A stretch of 64,000 nucleotides of DNA. Source: Nothophoma quercina. Taxonomy: Eukaryota; Ascomycota; Dothideomycetes; Pleosporales; Didymellaceae. A program made the position numbers and the translations under genes. The DNA lies in the NCBI GenBank assembly GCA_021642125.1, contig JAKIXB010000013.1, forward strand, positions 496,001 through 560,000. Reading direction: 5' to 3'. This document shows positions 53,840-64,000 of this stretch, piece by piece. The notes beneath the pieces are model-generated. The model saw only the letters and a program-made list of their open reading frames with translations. It was not told where the DNA came from and did not search any database. Numbering within the stretch: position 1 is the first letter of the stretch; every line of letters begins with the position of its first letter.

Positions 53840-55585
53840 TTACACCGCTACATCTTGTTCCTTCTCAAACGGACTCATCTTGACCTTGACGTTGTGCGGC
53901 CAGACGAACCATTGCTTATGCAGATCCCACTCCTTGCTCGGGTCCTCCAGCTCAATCTAGCTTAACATCAGCATCGCTCGAGACATGTCAACCGAAGAAC
54001 TGGACTCACATTGTAGTTCCCAAACACAAACCCCACAACCTTGTACAACTCCACCAGCGCCAACGGCCGGCCCAGACACACCCGATTCCCCGCACCAAAC
54101 GCCAAGTCAGCGTCTTTCATCCGCTTCAATCGAGCATCATACGCCTCCTGACTCTCATCTTCACCCCGCAGCCACCGCTCAGGCCGATACTCATCCGCAT
54201 CGTCCCCGAATATGCGCCGGTCGTAGTGCAGCACCCACGGGTTGATTCCTACAATCGTGCCTGGCGGGAGGATTGTGCCATCGGGCAGCACCATACCTGT
54301 AGCGGAGACGACGCGCTCAAGAATGTGGCCGACGACGGGGTGCATGCGCAAGCCTTCTTTGATGCAGGCATCCAGGTAGGGGAGCCTCTCGAGGGCCTGG
54401 TAGGGTGCAGGGGTGGGCAGGTTGGCGGATTGGAGTTCCTGGACGAGTTTTGCTTTGGCGTGGGGTGTGCGAAGAAGATGGTAGAAGGTGGCTTTTGTGC
54501 AGATGGCGAGGGTGTCGGCGCCGCCGAGGATGTTGAGGATCATGTAGCCGATTACTTCGTTGTCGGTGACGAGATTGGGGTGTGTGTCCTTGGCGGCGAG
54601 GAAGCCGTTGACGAAGTCTTTCTTGTCTTTGTATTGGGAGAGGTGTGACATGCGCTCCATGAATCGTTCTACGGCGTAACCGGCGGCGACCGCGAAGTCG
54701 TCGAATTTGTAGAACTTGGTCAGGTATGGGTTCTTGCCAAGCAGCTTGTCGAGAGCAGGAATTTGTCCGACCTGCACATCTATTAACGGGTGATCATGTC
54801 ATGGGGTGGTGAGGTACCTACCACGGAGAAGTATCTCATGACATTCTCGGCGGTCTGCAACATGCCACCGACATCTTTGCCCTGCTCCATGAAGCCCATA
54901 CGCTTGCTCCAGGTCATGTCTCCGAGGAAGTCCCAGGCGAAGTAGGAGATCCAGTCAGCTATATCACATGTTTTGCCCTTGTTGTCACCACTCATAAACC
55001 TGCGTTCAAGCTCAGTGCCGAAGACACGAAGATCCTCGTTCATCAGCGGCTCTAGCTGTAGGGCACTTTGGAAGTTGTAAAGCTTCTGGACCGGCTTGAG
55101 GCCTTTGGCATGGTACTCATTGCTGCGTGTGCTGAAGAGGTTCTGGATAAGGTGACCGTTCTGGAGAGCATCGTTGACTGGACCGGTTAGTACATCTACT
55201 GACGAGTGTCGATCATGTCCGCACCAGAGTAGTAATTGCTCTACCCGATAGTCAGTGCCTTGCTATGAGTTGTCGTCATTGTGATACATACCTTCAAGAA
55301 CGTGCCTCGAGTGGAGTAGATCGTTTTCAGCAGCTCTGCATCTGCAACACTGACAGTATTCGGACCGAGGCGGACCACGTCACCGTACTTCTTGTGCAAC
55401 TCTTTTTGCGTCTCAATGTGCGTCTGTCCGTAATGGTTGTAGAAGCGCCAAATGTTCGAGAATCTAGCCAGGAACGGGCCTGGAATCGTTTTCAGCGGTG
55501 AGCTCAGGTATGCAACAACATAACTTATTGTCAGCACAACCGCTCCAAGGCCAATGGCTGTAGCCAGTAGTAAAGTCAATGCCAT
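53840..55585 (-). CDS. Cytochrome P450 monooxygenase (pisatin demethylase-like)
   Basis: Five exons, 55585-55292, 55240-55225, 55177-54822, 54771-54010 and 53956-53840, give 514 residues. The second exon is 16 bases (SNYYS plus one base) and is needed to join FLK to VNDALQNGHLIQ in frame. The N-terminus is a membrane anchor (LLLATAIGLGAVVLTISYVVAYL) followed by the proline hinge TIPGPF. The I-helix has GGADTLAI, the K-helix ExxR is EGLR, and the heme loop is FGAGNRVCLG with Cys at about residue 454. It would insert oxygen into a small lipophilic substrate at the ER, with electrons from P450 reductase. The overall reading resembles the pisatin demethylase and benzoate-hydroxylase-like clans; the substrate is unknown. 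No backbone-forming synthase lies nearby. Confidence 0.93.
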
Positions 55586-57811
55586 GTCTGTATATGCAAT
55601 GAGAAAGAATAGGAGAGAACGAGCAACGATCGAGGGGCAGACGTGACCTGTATAATTTACAACCGATCGTGTGGGATAGCCAATTACGACTATGCAGATC
55701 GATCGTATGGTTCTGAATGCAGGTACAAGGGTCTGACGGCAGAATGCCAACAGTGATAGAGCCACGGAAGTAGTTAGCGTAAGCAGAGCTCTGTCATCGG
55801 CATTGTAAGCATGAATGACTACCAGAATGTTTTCGTGAGCGTATCACAGGACATCTCTCAAGCAGGTGTTCATGTTGATTCCTCATCTTCCATTTACTGA
55901 TTGGCTTTTAGAAACCCTGGATGATAATGGAGACGGATAGCATTAGCAATCGGTTGTTTGCAATAAGTCTTGTTCCGTGTGGTTAAAATTTGCAGTCTCA
56001 AACCTGCTGCGTACCAATGGAAAGGTATGGCGGCAACATAGCCCTGCTTTCCATGTCGTCCTTTCCTGTTTGAGATTGTTGATTTGACCATCTCGGCGGA
56101 AGGCGCTAGCGTAGGAGAGGCGGTTCAAAGCCCGCTGAAGGTTTGTGTGTGAAATCAACGTGGGCATCGAGCGGTCAGTATGAGTATATTGGCACATTTG
56201 CCACGCGCGTGGTGTGGTAGCACAGCGTCTGCATACCGTTGTGCGGTGAGCGTTGAAGAGATGTTGGTGACACTTTCAGAGACGTCCAGGTTGTGGAGGG
56301 GGAAGCAACGGGGCGACGGATGAAGAACCCCAGTGGCTCGCTTAGATTAAGTCACGGGAGAGGACCTGTCCCTGGATTAGCGACCTGCAACTCTCTTTAC
56401 CCACGCATCCACATCTTCACTTTTCAATGGCAGCAATCGGTCCTTTACGACAGAGATGCCGCTTGAACTTCCACCTGTTCGTCAACGCTTGTGTGCCGTC
56501 AATGTACCGACGACGCGGTCAGGCAATACGACATGGTCGCAAATATAGAGCTGTATGCCCATCTCAAGCCATTGCAGCCATCTCACCGTCTAGAACGTGG
56601 GCAAGGCGGCAGGTGTCAGCCTTAGTTCCCACAAATTACTGAGAGAGGGTAGGTGAGCATCGGGGAACGAACGAGCCGCTCCCGTGCAGCCGCTGCCACC
56701 GTTTGAGCATGATAACGTCACACGAGTGATTGGGTACCGAAATGCACTGCTGTGAAACCATTGATCATTTTATACACCAGACCTCAGGCTATGAGCAAAT
56801 GAGAGCTGGCATACGAGCAAATTTTGCACGACTCCGTACCTTTACAGTAGCGTCGACTCGTCGTTTCCAGATATTTGGGCACGAAGGATTTGAAGCGTCA
56901 TCTCTGGTGGGGAGCATTGCGCGCTCCTCCGCACATCGTAAACCATGTCCACCAGGCAAAGAGCGTTCCCCAAATGTTCAAGAGTGCGACTGAACGCAAG
57001 AAAGAGACCGTCAAACGAGCAAAAATGATCCGTTCCAGATTACGACGTCTTACTCCCGCACAAGACCTTGACGTGCGCATAAACAGCCAGGAACCATTTT
57101 GTAGCCCGTTCATCGGCCCAAAGGCATGTCACGTTTCGTGGATGCGGCTTCCAAGCCTAATGCACGCCATCACATATCGAGCATATCACATCTTAGCCTC
57201 ATGTGCTATGTCAGGGACCGCCAGCGGCAACTTACTTCATCGAGACCTCCTCCGCTTCAGACCCATCACCCAATGCAGCTCTACTGCGCGGCATTCGACA
57301 GACAAGTGACAAGGTGCGCCTCATTACGTTCTGGACGTGTGGCAACTCATCTCCTATGTTCTTTTGGGGTTGGCCGCGCTTCTACCCGCAGCAAACGAAG
57401 ACGGTGACGATCTGCCTAGCGCCCGTCGGTATCGCAGAGTGAAAGTCAACACGCGGTAGTTTGATAGGTATGGTGGAGGTATGCCATGCTGTCAAGTTCC
57501 ACTCAAGGGCCGATCGTGCTGCGTCTCTTTCCTCTGTTTCTTCAAAAGCATTGCATTCTTGCCACGCTCCTTAATCACCCTATACTTATTGCTTTTCCGA
57601 GTTCAATCGAGCAGTACCGTGTGAGAAGTAAATTCTCTATCATACAGGCCCTACCTCGAGCACTTGCTGTGCATAGTTTGTTCATTCTTCCAGGTGTCTG
57701 ATCGATTAGGGTTACTCCATTGTCTTCGCTCCACCACCACAGGCCAACATCTTCACTTGAAGTGGTTCCTTCCGGCTAGACCTGGGGCCCGCCAGCCTCA
57801 TACCAAGAACC
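55586..57811. other. Divergent gene-poor stretch of 2.2 kb
   Basis: The left end is the P450 promoter, with a weak TATA-like site at 55651-55659 on the minus strand. The right end is the promoter of the rhodopsin-like gene. Open frames up to 144 codons (56875-57309) have no domain and are not called. No RNA gene or repeat was recognised. Confidence 0.45.
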
Positions 57812-59172
57812 ATGGGGAAGCCCGTCGACTATGGTCCAATTCTCAACGGAGTGATGTGGTTCCAAGTTGTCATTTCGTCTGTGTTTATCGTCCTGCGCGT
57901 GTACACCCGGCACTACATTATAAGGAACCTGGGATGTGACGATCTGATGATGATTGTCAATCTGGTATGTCGAACATTAGATGAATCTACTTTTCACGTT
58001 TTTGGTCCTCCCACTCCTGGTCACATTCATACTGTCAGTGAACAATGTACTGACCTGCCCAGGTTACCTTTATTGCTTTCATCGCCACGACTTCCATCGG
58101 TATCACTTATGGTCTCGGGAAGAAGACTGAAGACATCATACGTCTGGGGCTGGATAACTCAAAAGCCATCTACTGGGAGGCTATTGGCCAGGGAATCTGC
58201 ATAGTGAGTTATGGCGAAGTATCTGTGGCTTTGGCTGTCTTCTGACCTAATCAGATGGGCATTGCTGCATCTAAAGCGTCAGTTGCACTCTTCTTGCTCC
58301 GGATCATTGTGCGCTGGTGGCATAGGGCCTTGTTGTGGAGTGTCATCATCAGTACCACAACCTTCAGTACTATCACTACTGCATTGTTGTTCCTGCAATG
58401 CAAGCCCGTATCGTTCCTCTGGAATCCCACTATTCCAGGCGGGCACTGTCCCGTCAACTTCACTGATGTTGGACTATCCATGGGCGGTATGTTTTGTCCC
58501 TATTGCTCACACTGACCGCGCCGCTAATGCTACCCAGCCTGGTCCGCAGCCATGGATTTCGTCCTCGCCATCCTTCCCTGGCCCGTTGTCATGGGACTGA
58601 ACATGAAGCGCAAAGAGAAGATCACCATCGCCTGCGGTCTCTCTCTTGGCGTCTTCGCGGGCGCCTGCTCCGTCGTCCGCACCGTCGAACTACGCACGCT
58701 CGCTAGTAAAGCGAACTACGTCTACGACACCTCGCCCATGTTGCTTTGGTCGTCGTCCGAGATCTGCCTCACTATAATATGCGCTTGCATACCCGTTCTC
58801 CGGCCGCTGTATGTTCGCATTGCATACGGTTCGCGAGGCGACTCAAGTGGAGCAAGTGGAGGCAGGAGCTACCCACTCAACGACTACTCACACAGCAAGA
58901 AGGACAGTGTGGGCAAGGGCTACGTCAAGCATGGCAGCAAGGGGAGCCGGGTGTACATGGGCCCGGGGGCTAGTGCACTGCAGACGACCGTCAAGATGGG
59001 CAGTGATAATGCGAGTGAGGAAACAATACTAAGGGAGTGTCACAAGTACAGTGTGCCCGAGAGGGCTGCAGACGAAGACATTAGGGTCCCATCTTTGCCC
59101 AAGAAGAACGATATCAGGGTTACGACTACCGTTGAGGTTGAGGAGAATGTTGGGGAGAAATTCGTTGTGTGA
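57812..59172 (+). CDS. Fungal rhodopsin-like seven-helix integral membrane protein (PTH11-related)
   Basis: Exons are 57812-57964, 58063-58203, 58255-58486 and 58538-59172, for 386 residues. Seven hydrophobic helices can be traced: WFQVVISSVFIVLRVYTRHY, IVNLVTFIAFIATTSIGITYGLG, QGICIMGIAASKASVALFLLRI, ALLWSVIISTTTFSTITTALLFLQC, SAAMDFVLAILPWPVVMGL, ITIACGLSLGVFAGACSVVRT and the SSEICLTIICACIPVL helix. The Cys of LFLQCKPV and of GHCPVNF, and the DFVLAILPWPVV motif, are hallmarks of the large fungal rhodopsin-domain family. There is no N-terminal CFEM domain. Members such as PTH11 act as surface receptors in plant infection, but most are uncharacterised. The 130-residue cytoplasmic tail is Ser/Gly-rich. 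Confidence 0.88.
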
Positions 59173-59839
59173 GAGGTGTCTGGGCCGAAGGACATCACAC
59201 CGTGTCCATCTCATGACGTACGGAAACAAGGAACATAGGCGTTGAAATTGGAAATCATGAGTCGGAGTTGTGTACTAGCATTGAGGTTTTCTTTGGGTTT
59301 TCCTGCACGGAATGGTCGCATCCGGGTGCCATACTATCGCTACACTACATGCTTCGGCATATTATCTTCATATTGGTATCACTTCTTATCCATAACATCT
59401 GCTTGTATGTCACAGACCCAAGATGATAGTGAGATAAACTTTAAAACTCGCCTTAGTCTCGCGGCGCAATCCCACGTCTTCTCAAGTCTTAACTCAGTAG
59501 CGTTGCCTCTTTCTGGGACGGTATGGCGAACATCCGCAGAGGCGTGATTATGCTCGGACCACCTTCGGGCTAGCTTAGAGCCCTACCAACTACCACTTTT
59601 GCACGAGGATGGTCTTCTCCGACGTATAATGTAACAACAAAAGGAACTGTGGTACTGGTGTAGGAAGCTCAACACGTGCGGCGATCGAGGCGTCACAGCA
59701 GATCATACGGAAGCTTGAATACCGAACAATGTAAAGTCTGCCCTGAAGAGCTGTTAGTACTGCTGAGCCTTGATGAACACATGAGATTGGTGGTTGAAGA
59801 TTATGACATTATCGACCAAGCATTTCTTGAGGTCCGGAT
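59173..59839. other. Convergent spacer
   Basis: 3' ends of the rhodopsin-like and GH76 genes. Nothing else is supported. Confidence 0.45.
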
Positions 59840-61102
59840 CTACCAGTATATCCTTCCAGCAACACTTCGCTTCGCACCGATCGTCCCCTCTTTCCCGCCA
59901 TAACCCTGGAGTCTCAGCCCAGCATCTACAATCTCGAGGTGATTGAACGATTCAACAGCCCCCAAGTCCTCCGATGTTCCCGCAGTAGCCATAGTACTCG
60001 CACCATCGATGATCTCCTGAACACTGTCTTCGAGCTCCGGCAACAACTCTGCCGTAGCACCCAGCCACCTAGCCAATGTGCCCTTGAAGCTGACCTGGTC
60101 GGAGTCGCAGCTCCCATCTCCCTCGCACTTGGCCTCCCACAACTCTCCTGTCTCTTCATTGACAAAGTTGCGCTTCGCGGACGCAATGAAACCTTTGGTC
60201 CGCTCCAACCACTCGTCTTCTCCTGTGAGCTTACTCATGACGGCGGATCCATACATGAAGACTCCGACGTTATAACTCCACATATTGTGATTGACATCCA
60301 CGCACCCGTTCTCGCCCTTCGCATCATCCGTGCCGTCATAGACATCGAATTCGGAGCTGATGAGGCCGACATTGACAGTCCAATTATAGCTCTTCTCAGC
60401 CCAGGCCTTGATATCCGCGGACGAAGTCAACAACGCAAGGCGTGCAGCCATCTGAAAGAACAGTCCGTTCGCGATCGAGGATTTGTAGTGCCATCCATCC
60501 GTGCCGTCGCCTTCGAGAATCTTCCACTTCATGCCGCCGTTGCACTTGTCATTATCCCACCGCGTAGTCTGTTCTTGGAATACATTTTGGGCGAGAGTAG
60601 CCCAGGGTACAGAGCCTGTGGGGGTGAGACCGGTTTCTGCAGCCGTCAGTGCCGCGAGAGCCCACCATGCTTGATCGTCGTTGCCGGTCGCGTGTACAGT
60701 CATGAAGTCGTTGGTGGCGGTTGCTTCGGTGATGAGGGTGTTCGACAGGAGTGTTGCGTATTGCGAGTCGCCGGTCGTAGCTGTGTATGTCAAGAGTGCG
60801 TCGACAGCGGATCCGGACTGCCACCACCAGATGGGTTCGGCGAAAAGGGCGAGACCTTGGTCGGGGTATGTTGCGCGCATTGAAGATGCGAATGCGCCTG
60901 CAGTCGTGAGAAGGAGCTTGGCCGCTGGTGCTGCAGCTGCTGTTGCGGATGGCGTTGCAGAAGGAGCCACTGAGGATGTTGCTGCTAAACTTGCAGAAGC
61001 TGTTGGCGTAGCTGACTCAACGGCGACGTTTGTAGAGTTTGTCAACAGAGGTGAGTCTGGAAAGAAGACAGACACCAAGGAGATAATATTGGACGGAAGC
61101 AT
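59840..61102 (-). CDS. GH76 alpha-1,6-mannanase-like protein
   Basis: One exon from ATG 61102 gives 420 residues. After a weak hydrophobic N-terminus comes a 35-residue Ala/Ser/Thr linker, then the (alpha/alpha)6 barrel. The catalytic Asp-Asp pair of GH76 is in ATGNDDQAWWALAA. Other typical blocks are EPIWWWQSGSAVDALLTY, CNGGMKW, KSSIANGLFFQMAARLA, WSYNVGVFMYGSAVM and FKGTLARWLG. The family cuts or transfers alpha-1,6-mannan; the fungal Dfg5/Dcw1 members link GPI proteins to the wall. This copy lacks a C-terminal hydrophobic GPI signal, so a freely secreted form is more likely. The upstream region is strongly pyrimidine-rich on the coding strand. An additional upstream exon carrying a better signal peptide cannot be excluded. 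Confidence 0.88.
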   Translation of the reverse strand: MLPSNIISLVSVFFPDSPLLTNSTNVAVESATPTASASLAATSSVAPSATPSATAAAAPAAKLLLTTAGAFASSMRATYPDQGLALFAEPIWWWQSGSAVDALLTYTATTGDSQYATLLSNTLITEATATNDFMTVHATGNDDQAWWALAALTAAETGLTPTGSVPWATLAQNVFQEQTTRWDNDKCNGGMKWKILEGDGTDGWHYKSSIANGLFFQMAARLALLTSSADIKAWAEKSYNWTVNVGLISSEFDVYDGTDDAKGENGCVDVNHNMWSYNVGVFMYGSAVMSKLTGEDEWLERTKGFIASAKRNFVNEETGELWEAKCEGDGSCDSDQVSFKGTLARWLGATAELLPELEDSVQEIIDGASTMATAGTSEDLGAVESFNHLEIVDAGLRLQGYGGKEGTIGAKRSVAGRIYW

Positions 61103-62450
61103 GTTGACGATGTAGTGTGTGCTTGAAGGGTACTGCCACTGATAATGTCGTATCGAACTGAACGCTGTTGAGTAGGTTTAAAAAGAGTGGAATCGACTTG
61201 CTAGTCAAAAGAATGTTACGACGTCAAGTCAAGAAACGAAGGTCATGGGCGAAGACTGTCCGTAAGGCAAACCTACTTAAGAACGAAGAAACAGTCCCTC
61301 AACACGGAAGACCACAAAAGAAGGTAGCAAGACGACAAGAAGACGACAAGGAGAGGCGCCCAGTTCCAAGCAGACTCATCTGGTTGCTATACTTGCCTCG
61401 CCAAGGATGTGTGGACTCAGCCCTTGAGCAACCTGTGCCATGCCGTTACCGGCCCACATGTTGCACTGCCAACATGTGAATCGAACCTGCCAAGGGTACT
61501 TGCCCATGTTTTTAATGGGGATGTTCATAGCGACGCATGTTGACGTTGTGCCCGCCCCTGTTTCATGTGAAGATATTGTGGGTCGCCGCGTGGTTTGAAA
61601 CGTTGATAAGAAAATCTCTTTTTTGTGATTCGGCGACGTGCAGAAATGAGGACTGTTATGCGTCCGTATGCTGTCAATTGCAGCCGACTTATCCTCCAGG
61701 ATCGTGTGGTTCCGATAAGGCTGTGGACGTTCTAGAATTGTAACCTTTCTTTCCACTTTTTGATCGACACCTGTGAAAAGGAGCACTGAGGTACCGGAAC
61801 GCTGTCACCGTTCTTCACAAGGCGTAGATCATCTTGGCGCATTACGAGTCGTCAGATACCTCGAAAACGACATTTTGGAATGATTGAGCGAAGAATCGAA
61901 GCGTGCTCTAAGCCTGTGCTACGTGATTTGGGGTGGGAGGTCGGAAGGAAGCAAGCCGCTGACAATCAGCCTCAGGTGCTTCGCCAAGCTCGACACGTGC
62001 GCGCTCGCTTCTCCACACTCCACGCGAAGAAAGCGACGTACCACGATGCTAACGCAGTTGCTGCGTAACTGAGATCAGTGCGATACTCGCCACGTCTCTC
62101 GCAAGACATTGACGCAGCTAGCCGCTTAAAGAGATATGGGCTTCAAATTCGTGTACACACCCGGGCAGTATGATGCCACATACGGTGGTATAACGCAATA
62201 GATACTTTTTTGTGTCTCGTCATACTGTACAGCTACGAAATATCATGAGTACAACAATTTTGCGCGCTCACCGGCAACGCCCAGACGCTGAAGAAGCTGG
62301 TACATGAAGGCCGACCCAAACGCCTCGCTGTGCAACATCATATGCGAGACCAAAAAACAAGAAGCCCTCATATCGAAAGTGCGTCGGTCACGAAAGCGTG
62401 ATCCGTGTGCTCCTTTCGCCATCAAATTTGTTTTCGTCTCCTGCGACACG
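61103..62450. other. Spacer with a pyrimidine-rich promoter tract
   Basis: From about 61195 to 61370 the plus strand is unusually rich in A and G, so the minus strand, the coding strand of the GH76 gene, is rich in C and T. Such tracts are common in fungal promoters. The rest shows no gene; it probably includes the 3' end of the MFS gene at 62451. Confidence 0.5.
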
Positions 62451-64000
62451 TCACATAGTGCGACCCCTCCTCTCCTCGTCGCCGCTGGGACTCGTCCCGT
62501 TGCCATTGGTAGTGACCGCGCCGTAGTCTTGCACGCCTACGCTGACACCAGGCATGAGTCGTTCTCTCGCCTCCTCTGCCTCCTCTTCAATGTTCTCTCT
62601 CAGGATCTTGTGGCTTCGTCTGAACACAAATGCGACTAGCGCAATACCAACAAGCAGCGCAAGACCTAGAAGGATCACGTTGATGGGTACAGGATCGTTG
62701 TTGAATACCTTGTGTGTTGCAGCGTCGAGCGCAGATTGCGAGAGGTTGAGCAAGCCAGCAAGGCAGATGATCAGACCGTAGACCTTACCGAAGGTGGCGA
62801 AACCGAAGACTTTGGCAGAGTAGTCACTGAGCACATATTAGCAGTTTTCAAATGGAAAGACTGAGGGTACTCACGAGACAGCGGTGTAGTACAGTGGTCG
62901 GTACAGTACGAACAGGACGATGTTTCCATATGCCGCCCATGTCTCCGGGATCACACCCAAGACACCAATGGAGGTCGCGATAGTAACGAGGAGCGACAAG
63001 GTGAACGTAGTGCTGGTGTTGTCCAGGATTAAACCGATAAAAGGAATGGAGATGATGCCGCCAACAGGCAGCGCAACATCGAAGAAGTTGTTGATCTCGA
63101 CCGCTTTCGAGTAATCGTGAAAGATGTAGGTGTACTGCGAGCGAACCGTCGCAACGAAGTAATTGATCCTCGTCATCTGTAGCACGGTAAACAAGGTGAT
63201 GAGGATGAACCATGGTGTCCTTATCTGCTCTGCGGCAGTACGTCCATGCAGAGCACCCCAGACACCTGATTTGTTGCGCTTCTTCTCCTCCTCTTTGGCC
63301 TGGTCCGCACCATCCTTAGTGCCTAGCAAGGCGGTAATCTCGCTAGCAATGCTATCCCGATGCGCTCGGCGAGCATCTTGTAAGCTCTGAACCGTAGCCT
63401 GGTCTTCAATCTCGTCATCTGAGTCATGGACGCTGTTGCCATCTTCGACTTCAGTAACCAGCTCGCCGACTGTTTTGTACGAGGTTGTGGGCATGAAGAA
63501 GATCTGTACTGCCAGGATGCACGCAGGGACTACAAGGTATCCAAGGAAAAACTTCTTGGGGGTGAAGGCGCCATCTGTAGCCTGGTAGATCAGGCGATAG
63601 AACAGGAAGATCGCGCTTGAGGTATCGAATGCGCCGGTCAGGAGAGCCAGAATCAGTCCGGAGTACTGAGGGAAGGTGTTGCTGAGCTGGAAAGACGAGA
63701 TGAAGACGAAAGGCCCACCCAATGCCAGGAAGAGATATCCTGGAATATAGGCATCAAAAGGAAGCTGCGCTGCAAACGCAAACAGCAGAGACCCTAAAGT
63801 GATGGAAATGGCACCAATTATGCCAGACACGCGTGGTCCGTAGCGATCTAGAATCGTTCCAACAGGTAATGCGACGACATTCGTAGAGACAGCGGCGATG
63901 GTGAACATTAGGTTGAGTCTAAGGGCTCGGTCAGCGGAGTGCTTTCTTTTAGTGCAAGATACAAACCTCAGCTCTTGCTCGTAGCAGACCGGCACATCAT
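62451..64000 (-). CDS. FMP42: Fmp42-like major facilitator superfamily transporter (5' end beyond window)
   Basis: Visible exons are 64000-63967 (partial), 63918-62875 and 62826-62451, about 484 residues, with 48-base introns. It begins inside the protein with DVPVCYEQELRLNLMFTIA. Membrane helices are evident, including ISITLGSLLFAFAAQL, GYLFLALGGPFVFISSFQLSN, GLILALLTGAFDTSSAIFLFY, and a second half from WFILITLFTVLQMTR onward. The MFS loop GTILDRYGPR is present, and a charged central loop of about 90 residues separates the halves. It resembles the yeast Fmp42/SLC43-like branch, probably carrying amino acids or similar solutes; membrane and substrate are unproven. The missing N-terminus should hold the first helix. 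Confidence 0.85.

Noticed and set aside
61470..61490. tRNA B-box-like sequence on the minus strand (GGTTCGATTC)
   Set aside because: The flanks do not pair as a T-stem, and no cloverleaf can be formed.
53840..64000. P450, rhodopsin-like receptor, GH76 and MFS as one biosynthetic or uptake cluster
   Set aside because: Long spacers, mixed orientation and no backbone enzyme; the families are all common and scattered in such genomes.

Overview
The window is nuclear DNA of a filamentous ascomycete, most likely a dothideomycete of the order Pleosporales. The evidence is intron-bearing genes (introns mostly 46-60 bases, GT...AG, with CTGAC/CTAAC branch sites), no operons, and eukaryotic families typical of Pezizomycotina: fungalysin M36, Zn2Cys6 factor, GMC oxidoreductase, Rck2/Srk1 kinase, IQGAP, fungal rhodopsin-like membrane protein and GH76. 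The order-level placement is inference from how the proteins read; no search was run. Exon boundaries were worked out by hand from splice signals and frame; coordinates given for a gene run from start codon to stop codon, with exons in the evidence.

Layout. 1-12.5 kb: the end of a probable transketolase-family gene (+), a CorA-like Mg transporter (+), a secreted fungalysin (-), a 2-kb spacer, a Zn2Cys6 regulator (-) and a GMC oxidoreductase with an in-frame stop (-). 12.5-16.2 kb: a TA-rich island, an unrecognised acidic protein (+) and a long empty stretch. 16.2-25.2 kb: a MAPK-activated kinase (+), a His-first LPMO-like secreted protein (-), and a zincin-like protein with a jacalin domain that lacks the zinc motif (-). 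25.7-30 kb: U2AF small subunit (+), a tail-anchored membrane protein (-), a DUF3605/GIG1-like protein (+). 30.8-48 kb: a housekeeping block of HMG-CoA reductase (+), MFS transporter (-), Nudix hydrolase (-), IMP dehydrogenase (-) and IQGAP (+). 48.5-55.6 kb: small conserved proteins, a Tim17-type membrane protein, an NmrA-like protein, a LicD protein and a cytochrome P450. 55.6-64 kb: a rhodopsin-like membrane protein (+), a GH76 mannanase (-) and an Fmp42-like MFS transporter (-) that runs off the end.

The genes do not form one pathway. Housekeeping functions (sterol and guanine nucleotide synthesis, splicing, cytokinesis, stress kinase) alternate with secreted or membrane proteins for degrading polymers and sensing the environment. 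No PKS, NRPS or terpene cyclase was seen, so the P450, GMC, MFS and NmrA genes do not make a recognisable secondary-metabolite cluster. No tRNA, rRNA, CRISPR or intact transposon was recognised.

Most worth checking: the nonsense codon in an otherwise intact GMC oxidoreductase, a CorA intron with no usable AG acceptor, the zincin with SAVGL where HExxH is expected, and the His-first LPMO-like protein.
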